DNA from: Brachionus koreanus
Lineage: Eukaryota; Rotifera; Eurotatoria; Ploima; Brachionidae
Direction: 5' to 3'
Length of the DNA stretch: 64,000 bases
Assembly (NCBI GenBank): GCA_016987375.1
Contig: PJRA01000077.1
Coordinates: forward strand, 691,744 to 755,743
The translations under genes were made by a program, and so were the position numbers. This document shows, piece after piece, positions 33,491 through 46,571 of this stretch. Below the pieces are notes generated by a model, which was not told where the DNA came from, made no database searches, and was given only the letters and a program-made list of their open reading frames with translations. Numbering within the stretch: position 1 is the first letter of the stretch; every line of letters begins with the position of its first letter.

Positions 33491-34644
33491 TTAATTTTAA
33501 TTTTTTCACAGTCTAAACAGGTCCTAGGAATGAATTTTATGAGAATTTGCCAAAACCGACCCTCAGTAGACCCCTTCTAACTCTAACTTCTAACTCTCTT
33601 AGGTAAATTTTAGGACGATTAGATATTAAGCTAGAATAAAAGCTGAAGTTCAAAACCTAAGCTATGAAATATTAATTTTTAAAAAAAAACTAGGTAATTT
33701 AAAAGCTCTTTAAAAAAATTTATTTATTTTAAAGCTTAAATTGCTAAGTTTTGTTTGGGAAAAAAAAACTCTAATTTTTTAAAATTTGATATAAAGTAAA
33801 GATTAGGTTAACATTGTGACGAGAAAATTAGCAATAGCCCAACCATCTAAATAAAGAAAGGAGAAAAGTTAAAACAAAGGAGTTAATTCAACAATGTCTC
33901 CTAGCTTGGTTAATCAATCAAAGGTGAGTGAGATGGTCATTTTATAGTTGTCAAGTACTAAGCTTAGGGTTGCTCTCAACAGTCGTACGCAAAACATCCT
34001 AAACGACAATGGCTGGTTTATCTTTTCTTCCTTTAAAGTCTCGTATTACTATTGTTAAATTTTTTAAAACCAATATTCTACCCTCTTACTTGATGCACAT
34101 TTTCACCTTTCTCTTTGACATATATCACGGTTTACTGCTGCTGCTGTTGATAGAAATTTTTTCAAATAATGACATAATAGCACCAAAATTTCAAAATTTT
34201 TATCTAATAAATTTTTAAAAATAAATAAACATAGAATTTGACATATCATTTTGAAGAGTATTCAATTCTGTTTATTTTAACATATAATATGACTTAAAGG
34301 GTTTTAGAATTACAAAGATGCTAAAATCAAAATTATCCTAAATTTAAAAATGATGCAAAAAATTATGATTCTAATTCATTCATTAGACAGAGAATAGAAT
34401 ATATTTTAATTGTTCTTTAGTTAAGCCATTCATGTCATGCTTTTAAGTATTGTCCAAGAAGCACTGAAAAATTTTTGACCCATTCTAAAATAAAAGGCTT
34501 CATCGATTTTTTTCATATCATAAATTTTTTCGTATCTTTGCAGGACTTTATAATTTGAAAAGGATAGAAAAATTAATAAATAAAACTTTATTGAATAAAA
34601 AAATTGATTAAAAAATCGCTTCTAAAACTATTCATAAAATTCGT
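33491..34644. other. Intergenic, no gene recognised
   Basis: AT-rich sequence downstream of VPS35L. The open frame at 34009-34218 (+) is hydrophobic and has no recognisable domain or codon pattern, so I do not call it. Confidence 0.45.
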
Positions 34645-37600
34645 CTATAATTTAAGTGCATCAATTATAAATTGATAATCTCTGTTTTCGACTACTCTAA
34701 TTTTAAAGCATTGAATCAAATTATCCTTTTAAATAAAAAAAAAAAATTAATCAGTTTTCAAAAAAAAATATTGTTAACTCACATGAAGTTTGGTCTTTTG
34801 CTTATTTGACATAGACAAGTTCCACAAATGCTCGGCTAGCTTCAAAGTATACCTGCTTGTCAAATCACAATGTGCAACGAGCCTATTAAAAAATTCCAAA
34901 GCCAAATTTGACTGCTTTGGAGGTGTCTTTAAACAACAAAATAAAAAATAAAATTTTTTTACAACAACTTTTTTTTTATACTAAATTGCTAAGTATGTTT
35001 AAAACATCATCCAAAACAGACTCAATCATTTTATTCAATTCTTTGATAAATTTTGGATCCGATCCATATAAAGTATCATTTGATTCGACTTTTAAATTAA
35101 AAAATAATATTAAATAAAAAAAAATTAAAATGAATACCATTTTCAAGATGGTAAATGTATCGTTCTTGCTTTAGACAATTGAACGTAACTAAAATGTCAA
35201 TTAGAATATTAAATTTAATTTCCATGCTGTCCCATTGAAAGTGTTTTTGAACCAAATTGAGCACTCCGGTCAGCAAATAGAGAACGCCTTGTTCTGGATT
35301 GTCCGGTATTAAAATTAAAGTGGTCATCATGTTGGAAACATATTCAGCCAGAAATTTCTCAATAGCTGAAACCGATGTCATTGAGCTTGATAACTTGGCC
35401 AAATTCGATCCATCATAATTCAAACTTGACTGATTTAAAAGAGCTGCTTGTTGTGTTTCAATTTGTTTCTGCATGTCAGGGATTAGACTTATAGCTGATT
35501 TTAGAAATGCATCCGCTTAAATTTAAAAATAAATCTAGAAATTTAATAAACAAATCTAGCATTACCTTGTGAAAGACATTGGTTTATCAAAGCTGTTTGT
35601 GATGACTCTAGATAAAGTTTTAGCTTCATAATAGGATTTGTCAAGGATGGAATAGTTATGAAAGAAAATGCTACACAAGCCTATTTGCAAAAAAAAAAAA
35701 ATTGAATTGAAATTTGGTTTAATTTAGAAACCAACTCGCACAAAAGCGCCTGTTTTACGTGAATGATTATAGTTGACTATTCTCAAAGTCTCGTTTGCCA
35801 AATGATTGACTTTCTTTTAAATAATTAATTGTTTTTAAAATCAAAGTCTAGTTTTTTAATTTTGCTAAATATCCTACATGTACTAATAAAGCAATTACTG
35901 AGTCCAAATTGGAGAAAGATGAACGACAATCTGAATAAAAATTTAAATATTGCTCTATCTTGTCTTTTTCTATCATTTCTATTTTGTTTATGAACAAACA
36001 AATCATGTTAGATATTTCTCTCTTTTCATCTTCTAAAGTAAGGGCACTTGAAATAGTAATTTTTATTTAATTTTAGTCTAGTTAATATTGAATTTTGAAA
36101 AAAAAAAAAACAAAAAAACTTGAAAAATATATTTTACTTAACATAGTCATGCATCGTCTTGCATATTTGCATTATTGAATTCATGACAACAATGTCATCA
36201 TTGAAATCCTGATTCGATCTAAATTAAAAAATACCAAAATAAAAACACCCAAATAAAAATGAATTTATTCTTTTTCTATTTACTTTAAAAATCCGCTCAG
36301 TACTGATTTGTAAACTTCCATTTTAATTGAATCTTTTTGAAATAAATTTAAAAATTGCAAAAACTTGTCCTTTTAATTTTAATAATTTTTCAATAATTTA
36401 ATTTAAATAAATTAAGCATGTACCATTGAGAATAAAACATAGTAATCAGTGATGTAGATTAGAATTTTAGATACAATTGACTGTAGTTGTGGATAAAAAT
36501 TCTCAAATTGACGGTCAGGCTGTACATGTCTTATGATGTCACCAATTAAAGTATTTATTTCTTTTTTCTTATAAAAAAAAAATAAAAATCTTAAACCAAA
36601 TTTACTCATCCGTCTTACTGTGAAATTTTTTAGTGTAAACTCTATCCATATTTCAGCACACATCATGTAATGCTTAATGAAAATTAATTAGCAAAAAAAA
36701 TTTTTTTTTTTTTAATGAAATAAAAACTCCGATATCTTCAAATTTTGTCACCAATTTCCAGACATCATTCATTAGTTGTAAATCTTGTTTATTTTTTTCT
36801 TTATTCTCTTTTTGTTTGACATGATGATGATCATTGAATACCAAGCACATGGCAAGATTACGAAACAGCAAATGCTTCGAAAAAAAAATTTATTTACAAA
36901 ATAATTTGAATTAAATTAACAGCTACTTTTGGAAAGTATTGTTCATCTGAATCTTTGATCATTTCGACAATATCAGCAGCTATTTGACAAATATAGCTAG
37001 GCTCAAACGAGGACATCATCGAATTAATCAAAAGGCCACTTAAATTTAAGTTTTTCTAAAATGAAAAACAATTTTTTTGGTATCTACTTGACAATTCTAT
37101 TTGCATTGGAAACTTCAATGCACTTGTTTATCATTTCTTTTTGATACTGGTTATCTCTATTGTAAGTGACGCTCTGCAGAATCCAATCGATAGCTGGACA
37201 ATACAACTCAATGTAGGATTTAAAATCAATTTTTTCATTTGTAATTAATTTTCTGACTTTTTCATTAGATATCTATAAAAAAAATTAAAATTTAAAAAAA
37301 ATTGGATAATTCATGAACATCAATTACTTGTTTAAAGACAAAAAGAAGGTTATTTAAAGAAAGAAGTTGGTATTCTCTAAGATTAGGGTCAATTGAGATG
37401 CCAACTCTGCATATGTAGCAGTTTGTATAGGCCGCAACTAATGGATCGCCAATACCTGAAGTCATTGAAATCAATCGACTTATTGATTTTGACACAGATC
37501 TGTTTTTTTTTTTATTCAAATTTGATTATTCAAGTAAAAACTAAAGCAAAAAGAAAAATACTCATCAGACAAAAAATTGGTACATTTAATAATAGCCGCT

Positions 37601-39555
37601 TCGACATAAATTCGCGGTAGTAGTTCACGAATTGAGGCTATTTTAAAGAACCAATTTCGGCATGTTTCTTTGGCACTAGCTGGCACAATATCTGCGGTAA
37701 AATTTTCTACAAAAAAATAAACTGATTAATATTTTTTAAATAAATAAAAGTAATTAAGAAAAAAATCTTGAAAAATATTTAGTAATTAAAAAAGATTAAA
37801 TAAATGACACTAACATTGACTTTTGTATAGAAGTTAGGCATTGTGAATTTAGGAACAAAAAACAAAAATTTTAAATTAAAATAGCCTTTTTTCTAAGCGT
37901 CTAGAAGTCTAGATAGTTCTGCAAAATATAACAGCTGTTACAAGGTTTATATCACACAAATTTAGTTTGGGCAAAAACTGAACAATTTAATTAATATATA
38001 TATAATGCTATATTTTTTTGCTATATTAAAGTTTATGATAAAAATTTTAACTATGAAATTCAAAGTTTTTTTCTTGATTTTTAAAATATTTTAATTTAAA
38101 ATTTTTAACACAGATACATATTCTCATGTGTAACTGATGTGTAAAGCATGTTAAACAATAACTAGTTTTACATGCATAAAAATTTTTGTTGAAATTTGCA
38201 CACATAAAAAATTTAAAAGTTTAAAATTGAATGTTTAGTGTAAGCCACTAAGCTTAATATTTAAGCTACTTATCATTTAAATAAAACAGTTATATATACA
38301 TATTCTTTTATCACCCCGACTTCTCTCATTTGAAATTTTCAACAATCTTTTTTAATGGTAATTTTATTTTTGATCAATAATTACAATTTGCAAGGTTTTT
38401 TAGTTTTTTAGCTTATTTAATAGAGAAAAGTATCCTATTGTAGATAAAATTTTATACAATATTGAGCATTTTTTTAGGAAAAATAAAAGTTGATTTCTAT
38501 ACACATGTAATTAAAAGTGAATAAATTTAAAAGTTATAAAAATAGAATTGAATTTTGCTTTTTCTTTCCTAATTGACAATTATGAATTAGTTTTTTTCTT
38601 AACCAAAATAAAAAACCTAAATTTAGCTATTTATTAATTTAAGTGTTAAAATAGTCTGCTAAAACTATACCTGGTAATGGTAAGGGTTTTGTTGAACCGG
38701 GTGATAAATAAGTACTTTTTGATTTTATTCTTTCGTAAACAAGTTTGCCGAATGTGTCCAATATGTCTGTTATGAGAACAAATTTACTCGGATAAAATTG
38801 AATCACACTTGTATCTGCAAGTAATTTAGAGCACTTAGAAGAAGAGAAAAATTTAGCTTTTTAAAATCATTTAAAAGAAAAGATGTTTGTAAAATTTACC
38901 TGAATAACAATTTTTAGTGATTTGACTTTTTCATCTTCATTCCAAGCAGTCAAAAGCGCATTGTTTAGCTCATCAATTCTTTTTATGTAATCCTGTTGAG
39001 AAAGATTAGCCATTTCTTGCATATTTTCCTCATCAAATTGGTCCAATTGTTCCAGTCTGTTTTTAATCTTATCGGACATTGTAGTCATAGATTTTTGAGC
39101 CATTGTTTTAGTGTTTACTGCACCAGTGATCGGACTTAGAAAACTCGAAGTAATTGAAAGCTTTTCAACAGTGGTGTATTTAGAAAGAATGGCGTTTTTT
39201 CTAAATGACCAAGGCTCAAAGCTGAGCTTAGCTTCATCTTCTTTAATCTTTTCCAGCTAAATAAATATGAAATAAAAAAAAATTATCTAAAGTTATTTTT
39301 GAAAACTTTTTCTTTCATTGAAATTTGCGAAACCATTTTTGAAAGTGGGTCTACAGAAGCAGCTGTCAAGGGGTCAATCAAAGAAGACTCGGACTGACTT
39401 TTGCCAATCTCTTTGCTATCTAGATTTTCAACCAAAGGTCTGAGTGGATGCTCGCTGGGACCGACTTTCCTCAAGTCATATTTTGGCTTTGTATACTTTC
39501 GACACTTGCTGACCCATTTAAACTCATTTTCTTTTTCGGAATTTGTAGAGCTCAT
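34645..39555 (-). CDS. VPS35L: VPS35L (C16orf62), Retriever complex scaffold
   Basis: Nineteen exons join in frame: 39307-39555, 38900-39256, 38671-38833, 37562-37706, 37328-37499, 37088-37272, 36927-37038, 36728-36874, 36606-36672, 36424-36560, 36284-36369, 36138-36218, 35878-36046, 35736-35813, 35566-35680, 35138-35515, 34982-35088, 34783-34926 and 34645-34725. They give 990 aa (human 963). Diagnostic blocks: [24 protein letters not shown], shown here as FEPWS and [104 protein letters not shown]35L is the helical scaffold that binds VPS26C and VPS29 and works with CCC and WASH in endosome-to-surface recycling. It is a VPS35-like solenoid without membrane segments. The exon 6/7 and 9/10 junctions have alternative sites; I chose those keeping frame and alignment. 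Several introns are only 38-60 bp. Confidence 0.94.
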
Positions 39556-39766
39556 TTTTTAAAAGTTATTATTAAATAAATTAAAATTATTATTGATAAA
39601 ATTTAAAAAAATCAAAATTCATGTGACTCTTGAAGATAAATTATACGCATTTTGAAAGGTGGCTGTTTACTTGTCTTCTACTAAACAAGCAGTTGCAATA
39701 CTTCTCAAACTTATAATTAATAAATAAAAATTATTTTCAATTTTATTTTTCTATTGCATAAACATA
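39556..39766. promoter_or_regulatory. Candidate bidirectional promoter between VPS35L and MMACHC
   Basis: Only 211 bp separate the start codons of VPS35L (-) and MMACHC (+). Both 5' UTRs and promoters must fit here unless upstream noncoding exons exist. A less AT-rich core lies at ~39615-39715. I see no unambiguous TATA or Inr element. Confidence 0.5.
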
Positions 39767-40738
39767 ATGATTTATAGAGAAATTTTAGAAAAAATAAATT
39801 CAAAATTAGAACCCCTGGAGTTAGAAAGCTATCCGTTTTTGATAAAATGGTACAATGACCGTGTTGGCGATAAATTCAAGCTGAATTATCAAGACAATAC
39901 TTTAGCATGCTTGGTCATCAATCGGCCTAAAATGTTCGAAAAGCTTTTTCTCAAAAACATATTTGAAAAGTTCAAAAGCAATCCTGATTCTTTAGAGACC
40001 CATAACGATCTGATTGACGAATGTTTAAGTCAAACTTTTAGCCAAATAAAACAAGTTTTTTAAAAAAATTAAAAAAAAAGTTAAAAATTAATTTAATTTT
40101 AAATGAAAGGATTTAGAAGATTGGTTTGGAATGGAAGTAGATGTAATAAAAGACTATGAAATGGTGCCTGGAACTCGACGACCAAAAATAATCATGCAAA
40201 CATGTGCCCATGTGTCTGGAGCAGCGCATTTCTATGATCCCAAAAATTTCGACGACAATTTAATACATGACGCTGATAAATGTTTTAAAAAAGTTTCTTT
40301 ATTTTTCAAATTTAATTGTAAAAAGTTTGAGACTTAATTTTTTAGAATTTAATGGGTGTTTGTTTGCATCCAAGATACGGTGGCTGGTTTGCAATGAGGG
40401 CAGTATTTGTGTTCAAAGACGCTATTTTGGAAGAGGGTGATATTTGCATGAAAAGAGTAGCTGATCCGTTGAATGGAGACATGGCCAAGATTTTAGATGT
40501 GCTGAAAAAGTTTAATTTTAATTGGAAGGACTCTAGGTACCGTGATGTGATACCTGTTGAAGACAGCTACTCTCCGCTGCAAAGGGAATATTTTGATTTG
40601 GAGCCAAGATATCGAAAAAGCTTGATTAGAAAATGGCTCACGTTTGCTAATTTGGAAAAGCTTGTCGAATTTTATCAAAACGATTACAAAGAAAAGTCTC
40701 GTAAAGACTATCTAAGCAAAAATTTTTTCATATTTTAA
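39767..40738 (+). CDS. MMACHC: MMACHC (CblC), cobalamin-processing chaperone
   Basis: Three exons, 39767-40054, 40110-40292 and 40346-40738, each in phase 0, give 287 aa (human 282). MMACHC binds cobalamins in the cytosol and removes the upper axial ligand, reductively for cyanocobalamin or with glutathione for alkylcobalamins, before passing the cofactor to methionine synthase and methylmalonyl-CoA mutase. Family marks: YPFLIKWYND near the N-terminus, LACLVINRPKMFE, GTRRPKIIMQTCAHVSGAA, GVCLHPRYGGWFAMRAV (cobalamin/glutathione pocket) and FNFNWKDSRYRDVIP. The C-terminus lacks the long Pro/Ser tail of vertebrates and is instead Lys/Tyr-rich. Introns are 55 and 53 bp, with loose GTTTTT/GTTTCT donors. 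Confidence 0.95.
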
Positions 40739-40924
40739 TTATATTAAATTTAGTGAAAACTTGAAAATTTGCTCATTTGTTTTAATATGAAAATATTTTT
40801 TAGATCTGAAAAAAAATAAATAATTGAAAAAATAATTTTTTTTTTTAATTCCTTTATTACTATTGAGGTAAGGTGTTTTTTACCAACGCAAAAATACGCT
40901 TAGTCATTATGACTGTTTCAGTCT

Positions 40925-41215
40925 TTATAAATTCGAGTTGTATATTTCTTTATCAATATCAGCCTTGAAGCTTTTAACTGTCTTTTTTAGTGTTGCTTTT
41001 TTTGGTATTTTATTCCATGATTCAACAACCATGTTTCTAAGAAATTGTTCTGCCCTTTTTTGTTGAACTCTCTCCCAGATTTATGACCATTTTTTCTTCT
41101 AAAATTTAGGCATTAGCTATTTGTATAATTTATTCCTTTTATAAAATTTATTATATTAAATCCATTTACTATTTTAAACATCTGAATGACATCGATACCA
41201 TGTCGTATTACTAAG
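40925..41215 (-). mobile_element. Non-LTR retrotransposon 3' end (minus strand)
   Basis: Minus-strand frames read GIDVIQMFKIVNGF, then EQFLRNMVVESWNKIPKKA and KSFKADIDKEIYNSNL before a TAA at 40925-40927. This is the characteristic C-terminal tail of CR1/jockey-like ORF2 proteins. It lies head-to-head with the plus-strand fragment that follows, so the two come from separate or inverted insertions. Confidence 0.6.
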
Positions 41216-41264
41216 AGAATTTTTAGAAACTTGGTACTAAATTTTTGTCTTGAAAATAAATTAA

Positions 41265-42070
41265 TTAATCAAGTCCAAAATGGATTTAATCATCATAAGC
41301 CGTGTACTAACCCTGAGTACTACAAACCTACTTGAAAGTCTTGATTTTTTGACATATCAAATATCACCTGGCAATCAAATGGATGCGCTGTATACAAATT
41401 TCTTTAAAATTCAAAGCTTTTTTTCAAACTTAAACGGCTTGATACTGTCAGAATGTAATTAAAATGGATTGAATCGTTTCTTAGTCATCGTAAACAAAGA
41501 GTTGTACTTGGTAAAACAAAATCCGAATGGCTTAATGTGACTAGTGGTGTACCAAAAGGCTCTGTCCTCGATCCACCCCTCTTTACAATCTTTATTAATG
41601 ATTTTCCCAACAGACTAAATTCTAATATAATTCGGTATTAAATTTCAGACACAAGTGGTCATTAAATTACTTTATACAAGTCTTGTTAGGTCTCATTTAG
41701 AGTTTCCTATTCCAGTATGGTGCTCATATCTAGAGAAAGATATCAAAGAATTCTAGAGGCTGTTCAACGAAGCCCCATTTCTGGTTTTAAAAATCTAAAC
41801 TGAAAGACTAAAGGCTCTAAATCTGACGAATTTAACCAAAAGGCGCATGAGAGGTGACTTAATTCAAATGTTTAAAATTAAGATAAATATTGATTAAATC
41901 AATTGGCAATCTCCACTCGCTTTTTCAAGCAGAAGTACAAGAGACCATCCATACAAAATTAAAAGAGAAATAATCAAGAACTGTGCTCAACTATCACAAA
42001 CCGTGTAATTAATGGCTGGATTAAGCTGCGGGCGGATGCAGTGGAAGCAAAAAAAATTTTTAAAGCAAAT
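41265..42070 (+). mobile_element. Non-LTR retrotransposon RT fragment (plus strand)
   Basis: Broken frames give LLESLDFLTYQISPGNQMDA (RT motif A region), FLSHRKQRVVLG, SGVPKGSVLDPPLFTIFIND (motif B) and later TKRRMRGDLIQMFKI. Catalytic FADD is lost: the frame breaks after NRLNSNI. The element is dead and 5' truncated. Confidence 0.7.
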
Positions 42071-42366
42071 ATAGACAAATCTCCTCTTAATCATTTAATG
42101 GAAAAAAATTTAAACCTCTTTTAAAATCAAAATTTTATGGTCGATAAAAATTATTTGTTTACTTTTTAAAATTGGCTGATGAATTTTAAAAATAAAATTA
42201 ATTGTTAAGATTCTATCAAAAAAATTGATCGAATAATTTAAATTTAAAAATAAAAAAAAAATTTAATTTGTCAAGTCATTATAAAATTAACAAAAGAGCA
42301 AAATAAAAAATTATATTTTATTTAGTTTTAGTTTTATTTTAGTACATATTCTGATAATGTAACAAA

Positions 42367-43213
42367 ATGATTTATAACATGTTTAAACTCAACTCTTGTT
42401 TGATAAAATGCTCTTTTAAGTTTAACCGTCAATTGTCTAGTACTATTCAAAAATTAGTCTCAAATAAATTTAATAACTGCACACATCTGTTGGATTCAGA
42501 TGATGCTGAAGTGATGAAAACATTGCAAAAATTTATGATCATCAAAGAAGACTTTATAAATGAAGAAGAGGAAAAATCGCTTTTGGACGAGGTTAATCCT
42601 TACATGAAAAGATTAAGATATGAATTTGACCATTGGGACGATGTAACATTCACTTGAGTATTTACTTTTAAGCCTAAGTCTAATTTGAAGGCAATTCATG
42701 GCTATAGAGAAACGGAACGATTAACATGGAATGAGGAAAACAAAAAAATTCTCAATAGAGTGAAAAAATTTGCTTTTGAATCTTTAGCTTTTGAGGAAAA
42801 TTCAAATTTACTAAATCACATACACATACTGGATCTGCATGAAGACGGCTACATAAAACCTCATGTAGACGCAGTCCGATTCTGCGGAAATACTATTGCC
42901 GGTATTTGTCTTCTAAGTGATGCGGTAATGAAACTAACAAGTGAAAAAGATAAATCCAAACACGGTTTAGCTTTGCTTAAACGAAGGTCTTTGTATGTTA
43001 TGAGGTAAAGTGAGCTTAATTAAAAAAATATAATTTAAAATTTTTAATCTATCATTTTTTTTAAGAGACACTATTCGGTATGACTACGCCCATGAGGTTC
43101 TTAAGAATTCAGAATCATTTTTCAAACATTCACCGATACCAAAGACAAGAAGAATTTCAATCATTTGCCGAAATGAGCCCGATTTGTCGGCTCATCCGGA
43201 AAAAACTAGCTAA
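42367..43213 (+). CDS. ALKBH7: ALKBH7, mitochondrial AlkB-family dioxygenase
   Basis: Three exons, 42367-42642, 42691-43004 and 43066-43213, give 245 aa (human 221). ALKBH7 is a mitochondrial Fe(II)/2-oxoglutarate oxygenase implicated in programmed necrosis, fatty-acid handling and mitochondrial RNA demethylation. Residues 1-~30 are basic, hydroxylated and lack acids, fitting a mitochondrial presequence. Core motifs: YEFDHWDDAIHGYRETE across the first junction, iron ligands His150 and Asp152 in KPHVDAVRFCG, third ligand His206 in YDYAHEVL, and the 2-oxoglutarate arginine in TRRISIICR. Introns are 48 and 61 bp. The nearer ATG for MFKLNSC is an alternative start. Confidence 0.94.
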
Positions 43214-45397
43214 CCATGCATTTTAGTTTTTTTTTTTGAATAAATTTTGAATAATTATTAGCCGTAAAGATAGCTATCTTATCATGTAAATGCATTTAAA
43301 ACTGCAGTATAAATTTATTAAAGATCTGTCAAGTATTATCTTTGAATTTCTTATGGTCATGTGCACATGAAATATGATAAATGGTTTTAAACTTCAATGG
43401 TATCTATTCATATTGAAAAAATAATTGTTAAATTAAGATTTGTTTTGAGTACGTGATTCACTAATAAGATAAGATAAAAATCGAATTAGTGCTGATCGTT
43501 GTTTTAGCTATTGATTTAAGTCTTTTGTTATTTGGCTTTTAAAGGACATTTTTTTTTTACTAATGAACGGTGAAAAAATCTTAATCTTTTAATTTATCTT
43601 TATCTTATCTTTTTTTAGGATCGTGAAAGCTTCGATTCTAAGAAAATGCTTTTAAAAAAAAAAGAACAATTTGTCACTTGTATTTATATTTCTAATAAAA
43701 GCAACAAAAAAAATTATTTCTCATTTTTGTTAATTTTTGAATGTTTTTAAAACAAAAAAATAATGTAATAGCGCTTAGAATTTATTCATAGTCAAAATTT
43801 AATAGGCAGTTTCAATGTCTAATTTTTTTTCTACTCTTCTTTTAAAATTAATAATTTAAATTTTAATTTAGAATAAAATCAATAAGCTTATTTTACTTTA
43901 GTAGTTTAATTAGACAGCAGGTCCATTGACACTTTCAAATTCAAGTTAATTATTCTTTTCCTAATTGTTGAGGTAGAGACGGCTCACTGTTTTGTTACAC
44001 AACATAATAAAAAAAGGAATCAAATAATTACATTTTTAATATATAGACAAATAAGTGACTGCTGCCTGCAGTCGTTAATGCAGTTATTGAAAACTACATC
44101 TACAACATTGACAAAAAAAAGTAAAAAATATAAATCAAGAAAAGGAATGAGACACTAATAAGTGTCTAATTAGTGTTTGATGTAGGGATTAAAGAAGAAA
44201 GAGAAAAACAGTAATTACTCAATGCAATAAATCTTTTCCCTCTTTCAGTTCAATAATTTGATTTGAAACTTGGAGCAATATAAGTTTACCAGAAACTTTA
44301 TAATTAATAAAGCTGAGCCAAAACTTTTGTATTTTTTGTGTAAATGAACGAATTTTGAACAGCTTTATTTTTTTTTGATTTATTTTGTTTCCTAATATTT
44401 TCACACCAAGTTTTCATTTTTTATTTAATAAGAATTTAAATTAACTTGGAGAAATTATTAACACTCAAAACACGGATGGTTTTCTCTTTCCTTTTTATTC
44501 CATCTAAATAAGCATATTTTGCAACAAAAATTAATTAATTTTAAAATTTTTGAAAAAAAAATGCAAAAATTATAAAATTTATTTAACTTAAATAAAAGGA
44601 ATTAACAAAAGCATCGGGGTTTTGAGTGCTACGTAAAAATTGAGTATAAAATTATAAATATGTAGAAGAAAAATGTTAAAAAATTAATTTATATTATCAA
44701 AATTATATATAAATTAATAAAATGTTCAATAGAGTAAAGTTTGGTGACATTAGTTTTTATTTGTAAATTGGTATTGAGCTAAAAATTCTTCAGATTATAA
44801 AAAAAAAAGCTAAAAATTAAAAAACTTAATTTTTTGTTTGATTAATCACCAGGAAAATGTGCTCAAACTTTGATTTTGAAACTAATTAAAATATTTGACA
44901 CGAATGATTCTGGTTAGGTGTTGAGTATTAATTTGATTAGGTTGGCTATTTAAGTGAGAGCAGGTGATAAAAAGCGGAAATTGTATTAAACAAAAAAACA
45001 TTTTTGTCTAATTAAATACAATAAAATACATAAATCAAATTAAGAGATTATGAGAAATACAAAGTATATCAAATTTAAAAGTCGTATACATTTTAGAAAA
45101 TAAAATTAACAGCTTTAGTAGTCTAAACATTTTTTTTATTATTTAGTTTACATTGGACACCAGTCAAATTGATTTATAAATATAGATAATGATTTTCTGT
45201 TAAATGAATGCATGGAAACTAGCGAACAAATACTAATAAATTTGTTATCTAAAATCTAAGTCGTAAAAAAATTTGCCAACAATTTAAAAAGCGCGAAAAA
45301 AAGATAACACACGAGTTCTACATATTGACTCGTACGTTTACAAATAATGTCCATTTAAAAAATAAAATACTAAAATTCAATCAAAAACACTAGAATC
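43214..45397. other. Intergenic, no gene recognised
   Basis: About 2.2 kb of AT-rich sequence upstream of the Wnt gene. It probably contains its regulatory sequence, but I can name no element. No coding frame or RNA gene stands out. Confidence 0.4.
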
Positions 45398-46571
45398 ATG
45401 AAAATTTTTGTATGTCTCAATTTTTTGCTCATTTCATTGTGTCAAGCATCGCTTAGCTGGCTGTAAGAACAAAACTAAATCAAAAATTTTTTTTTCTATT
45501 TTGAATTAATTTTAATTCTCTCTTTAATTAAAAAGATCAATAGCCCATGTGAAGCATTTGTCAAAAAATATGAATCAATCTCAAATTTGCGACAGTCTGC
45601 CAGGTTGGACAAATATACAAAAAAAATTCTGTCGAGAACATTTTGATTTTATGGATGTAATTTACCAGGCTGCCAAAATAGCTTTGTCCGAATGTCAAAC
45701 TCAATTCAAAAGTCGAAGATGGAACTGTTCCACTTCAAACAATCCAAACATTTTCCATCGTCTTCCAGAATCTGGTCTGCGAGAGGCCTCTTTTGTATAT
45801 GCATTGTCCTCGGCTGCCTTGACTCATTCGATTACCAGTGCATGCAGTGAGGGTAAACTTGCTGGCTGCAGTTGTGATGAGACAAAAAAACGGCTCATTC
45901 CCAGAGGCCATTTGTGGTCAGGGTAAAAAATTTTAATAAAAAATTAAAAAAAAAAACAATTTATTTATTTATTTTTTTTAAAAAGATGTTCAGATAATAT
46001 AGCATATGGAATGGCAGTAGCGGAGAGCTTTTTGGACCCGAGAGTGAGACGAAAATCTAATTTATTGGTGGTTAATTTGCACAATTTTGAGACTGGACGA
46101 AAGGTAATTGAAAAGAATATGAAAAGACAGTGTAAATGCCATGGAGTCTCGGGTGCTTGTGAGATAAAGACTTGTTGGAAGTCGATGCCTTCTTTTTCAG
46201 TTATAGGTACTAAATTAAAGGAAAAGTACGATGCAGCTGTTCAAGTGAGTGTAGAAAGAAATAGAAATAGAAAAAGAGTAGTTGCTCGAAATAGACTCTT
46301 GTCAAATTTGTCTAAAAACGAGCTGGTCTATGTTAGAAACAGTCCAGATTTTTGTCGACCAATAATTCGTCTAGCTGCATATGGAACCAAAGACCGTATT
46401 TGTAATAAAACATCTCGCGGCATTGACAGTTGTAATTTACTATGTTGCGGTAGACCCTATGTCACTCAGCTCGAAGTGGTTACATACAAATGCAATTGTA
46501 CATTTAAATGGTGCTGTTCTGTCATTTGTAAAGAGTGCAAAAAAATTCAAGAAGTAACCAGATGTAGATAG
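45398..46571 (+). CDS. Wnt: Wnt ligand, closest to Wnt4
   Basis: Three exons, 45398-45462, 45536-45922 and 45986-46571, give 345 aa, a normal Wnt length. Exon 1 encodes a signal peptide ending near CQASLSWL. Wnts are secreted lipid-modified ligands for Frizzled/LRP or Ror/Ryk receptors. The acylated serine is Ser206 in CKCHGVSGACEIKTCW. Other marks: RRWNCST, REASFVYALSSAA, GHLWSGCSDNIAYG, SPDFC, RICNKTSRGIDSCNLLCCGR and a C-terminal CxCxFxWCC...C domain. SWL at the mature start, REAAFVYA-like and CSDNIAYG blocks fit Wnt4 best, but WntA or Wnt11 cannot be excluded without a tree. The tryptophan-containing tip of the C-terminal Cys-rich domain is intact. Introns are 73 and 63 bp. Confidence 0.93.

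Noticed and set aside
34009..34218. Plus-strand 69-residue frame
   Set aside because: Hydrophobic, leucine-rich, without domain or splice context in AT-rich DNA.
37080..37092. Alternative donor GTCAAG for VPS35L exon 6 with acceptor before AAAAAC
   Set aside because: It also keeps frame, but the GTAGAT donor with the later acceptor gives a better family match across GLLINSMM.
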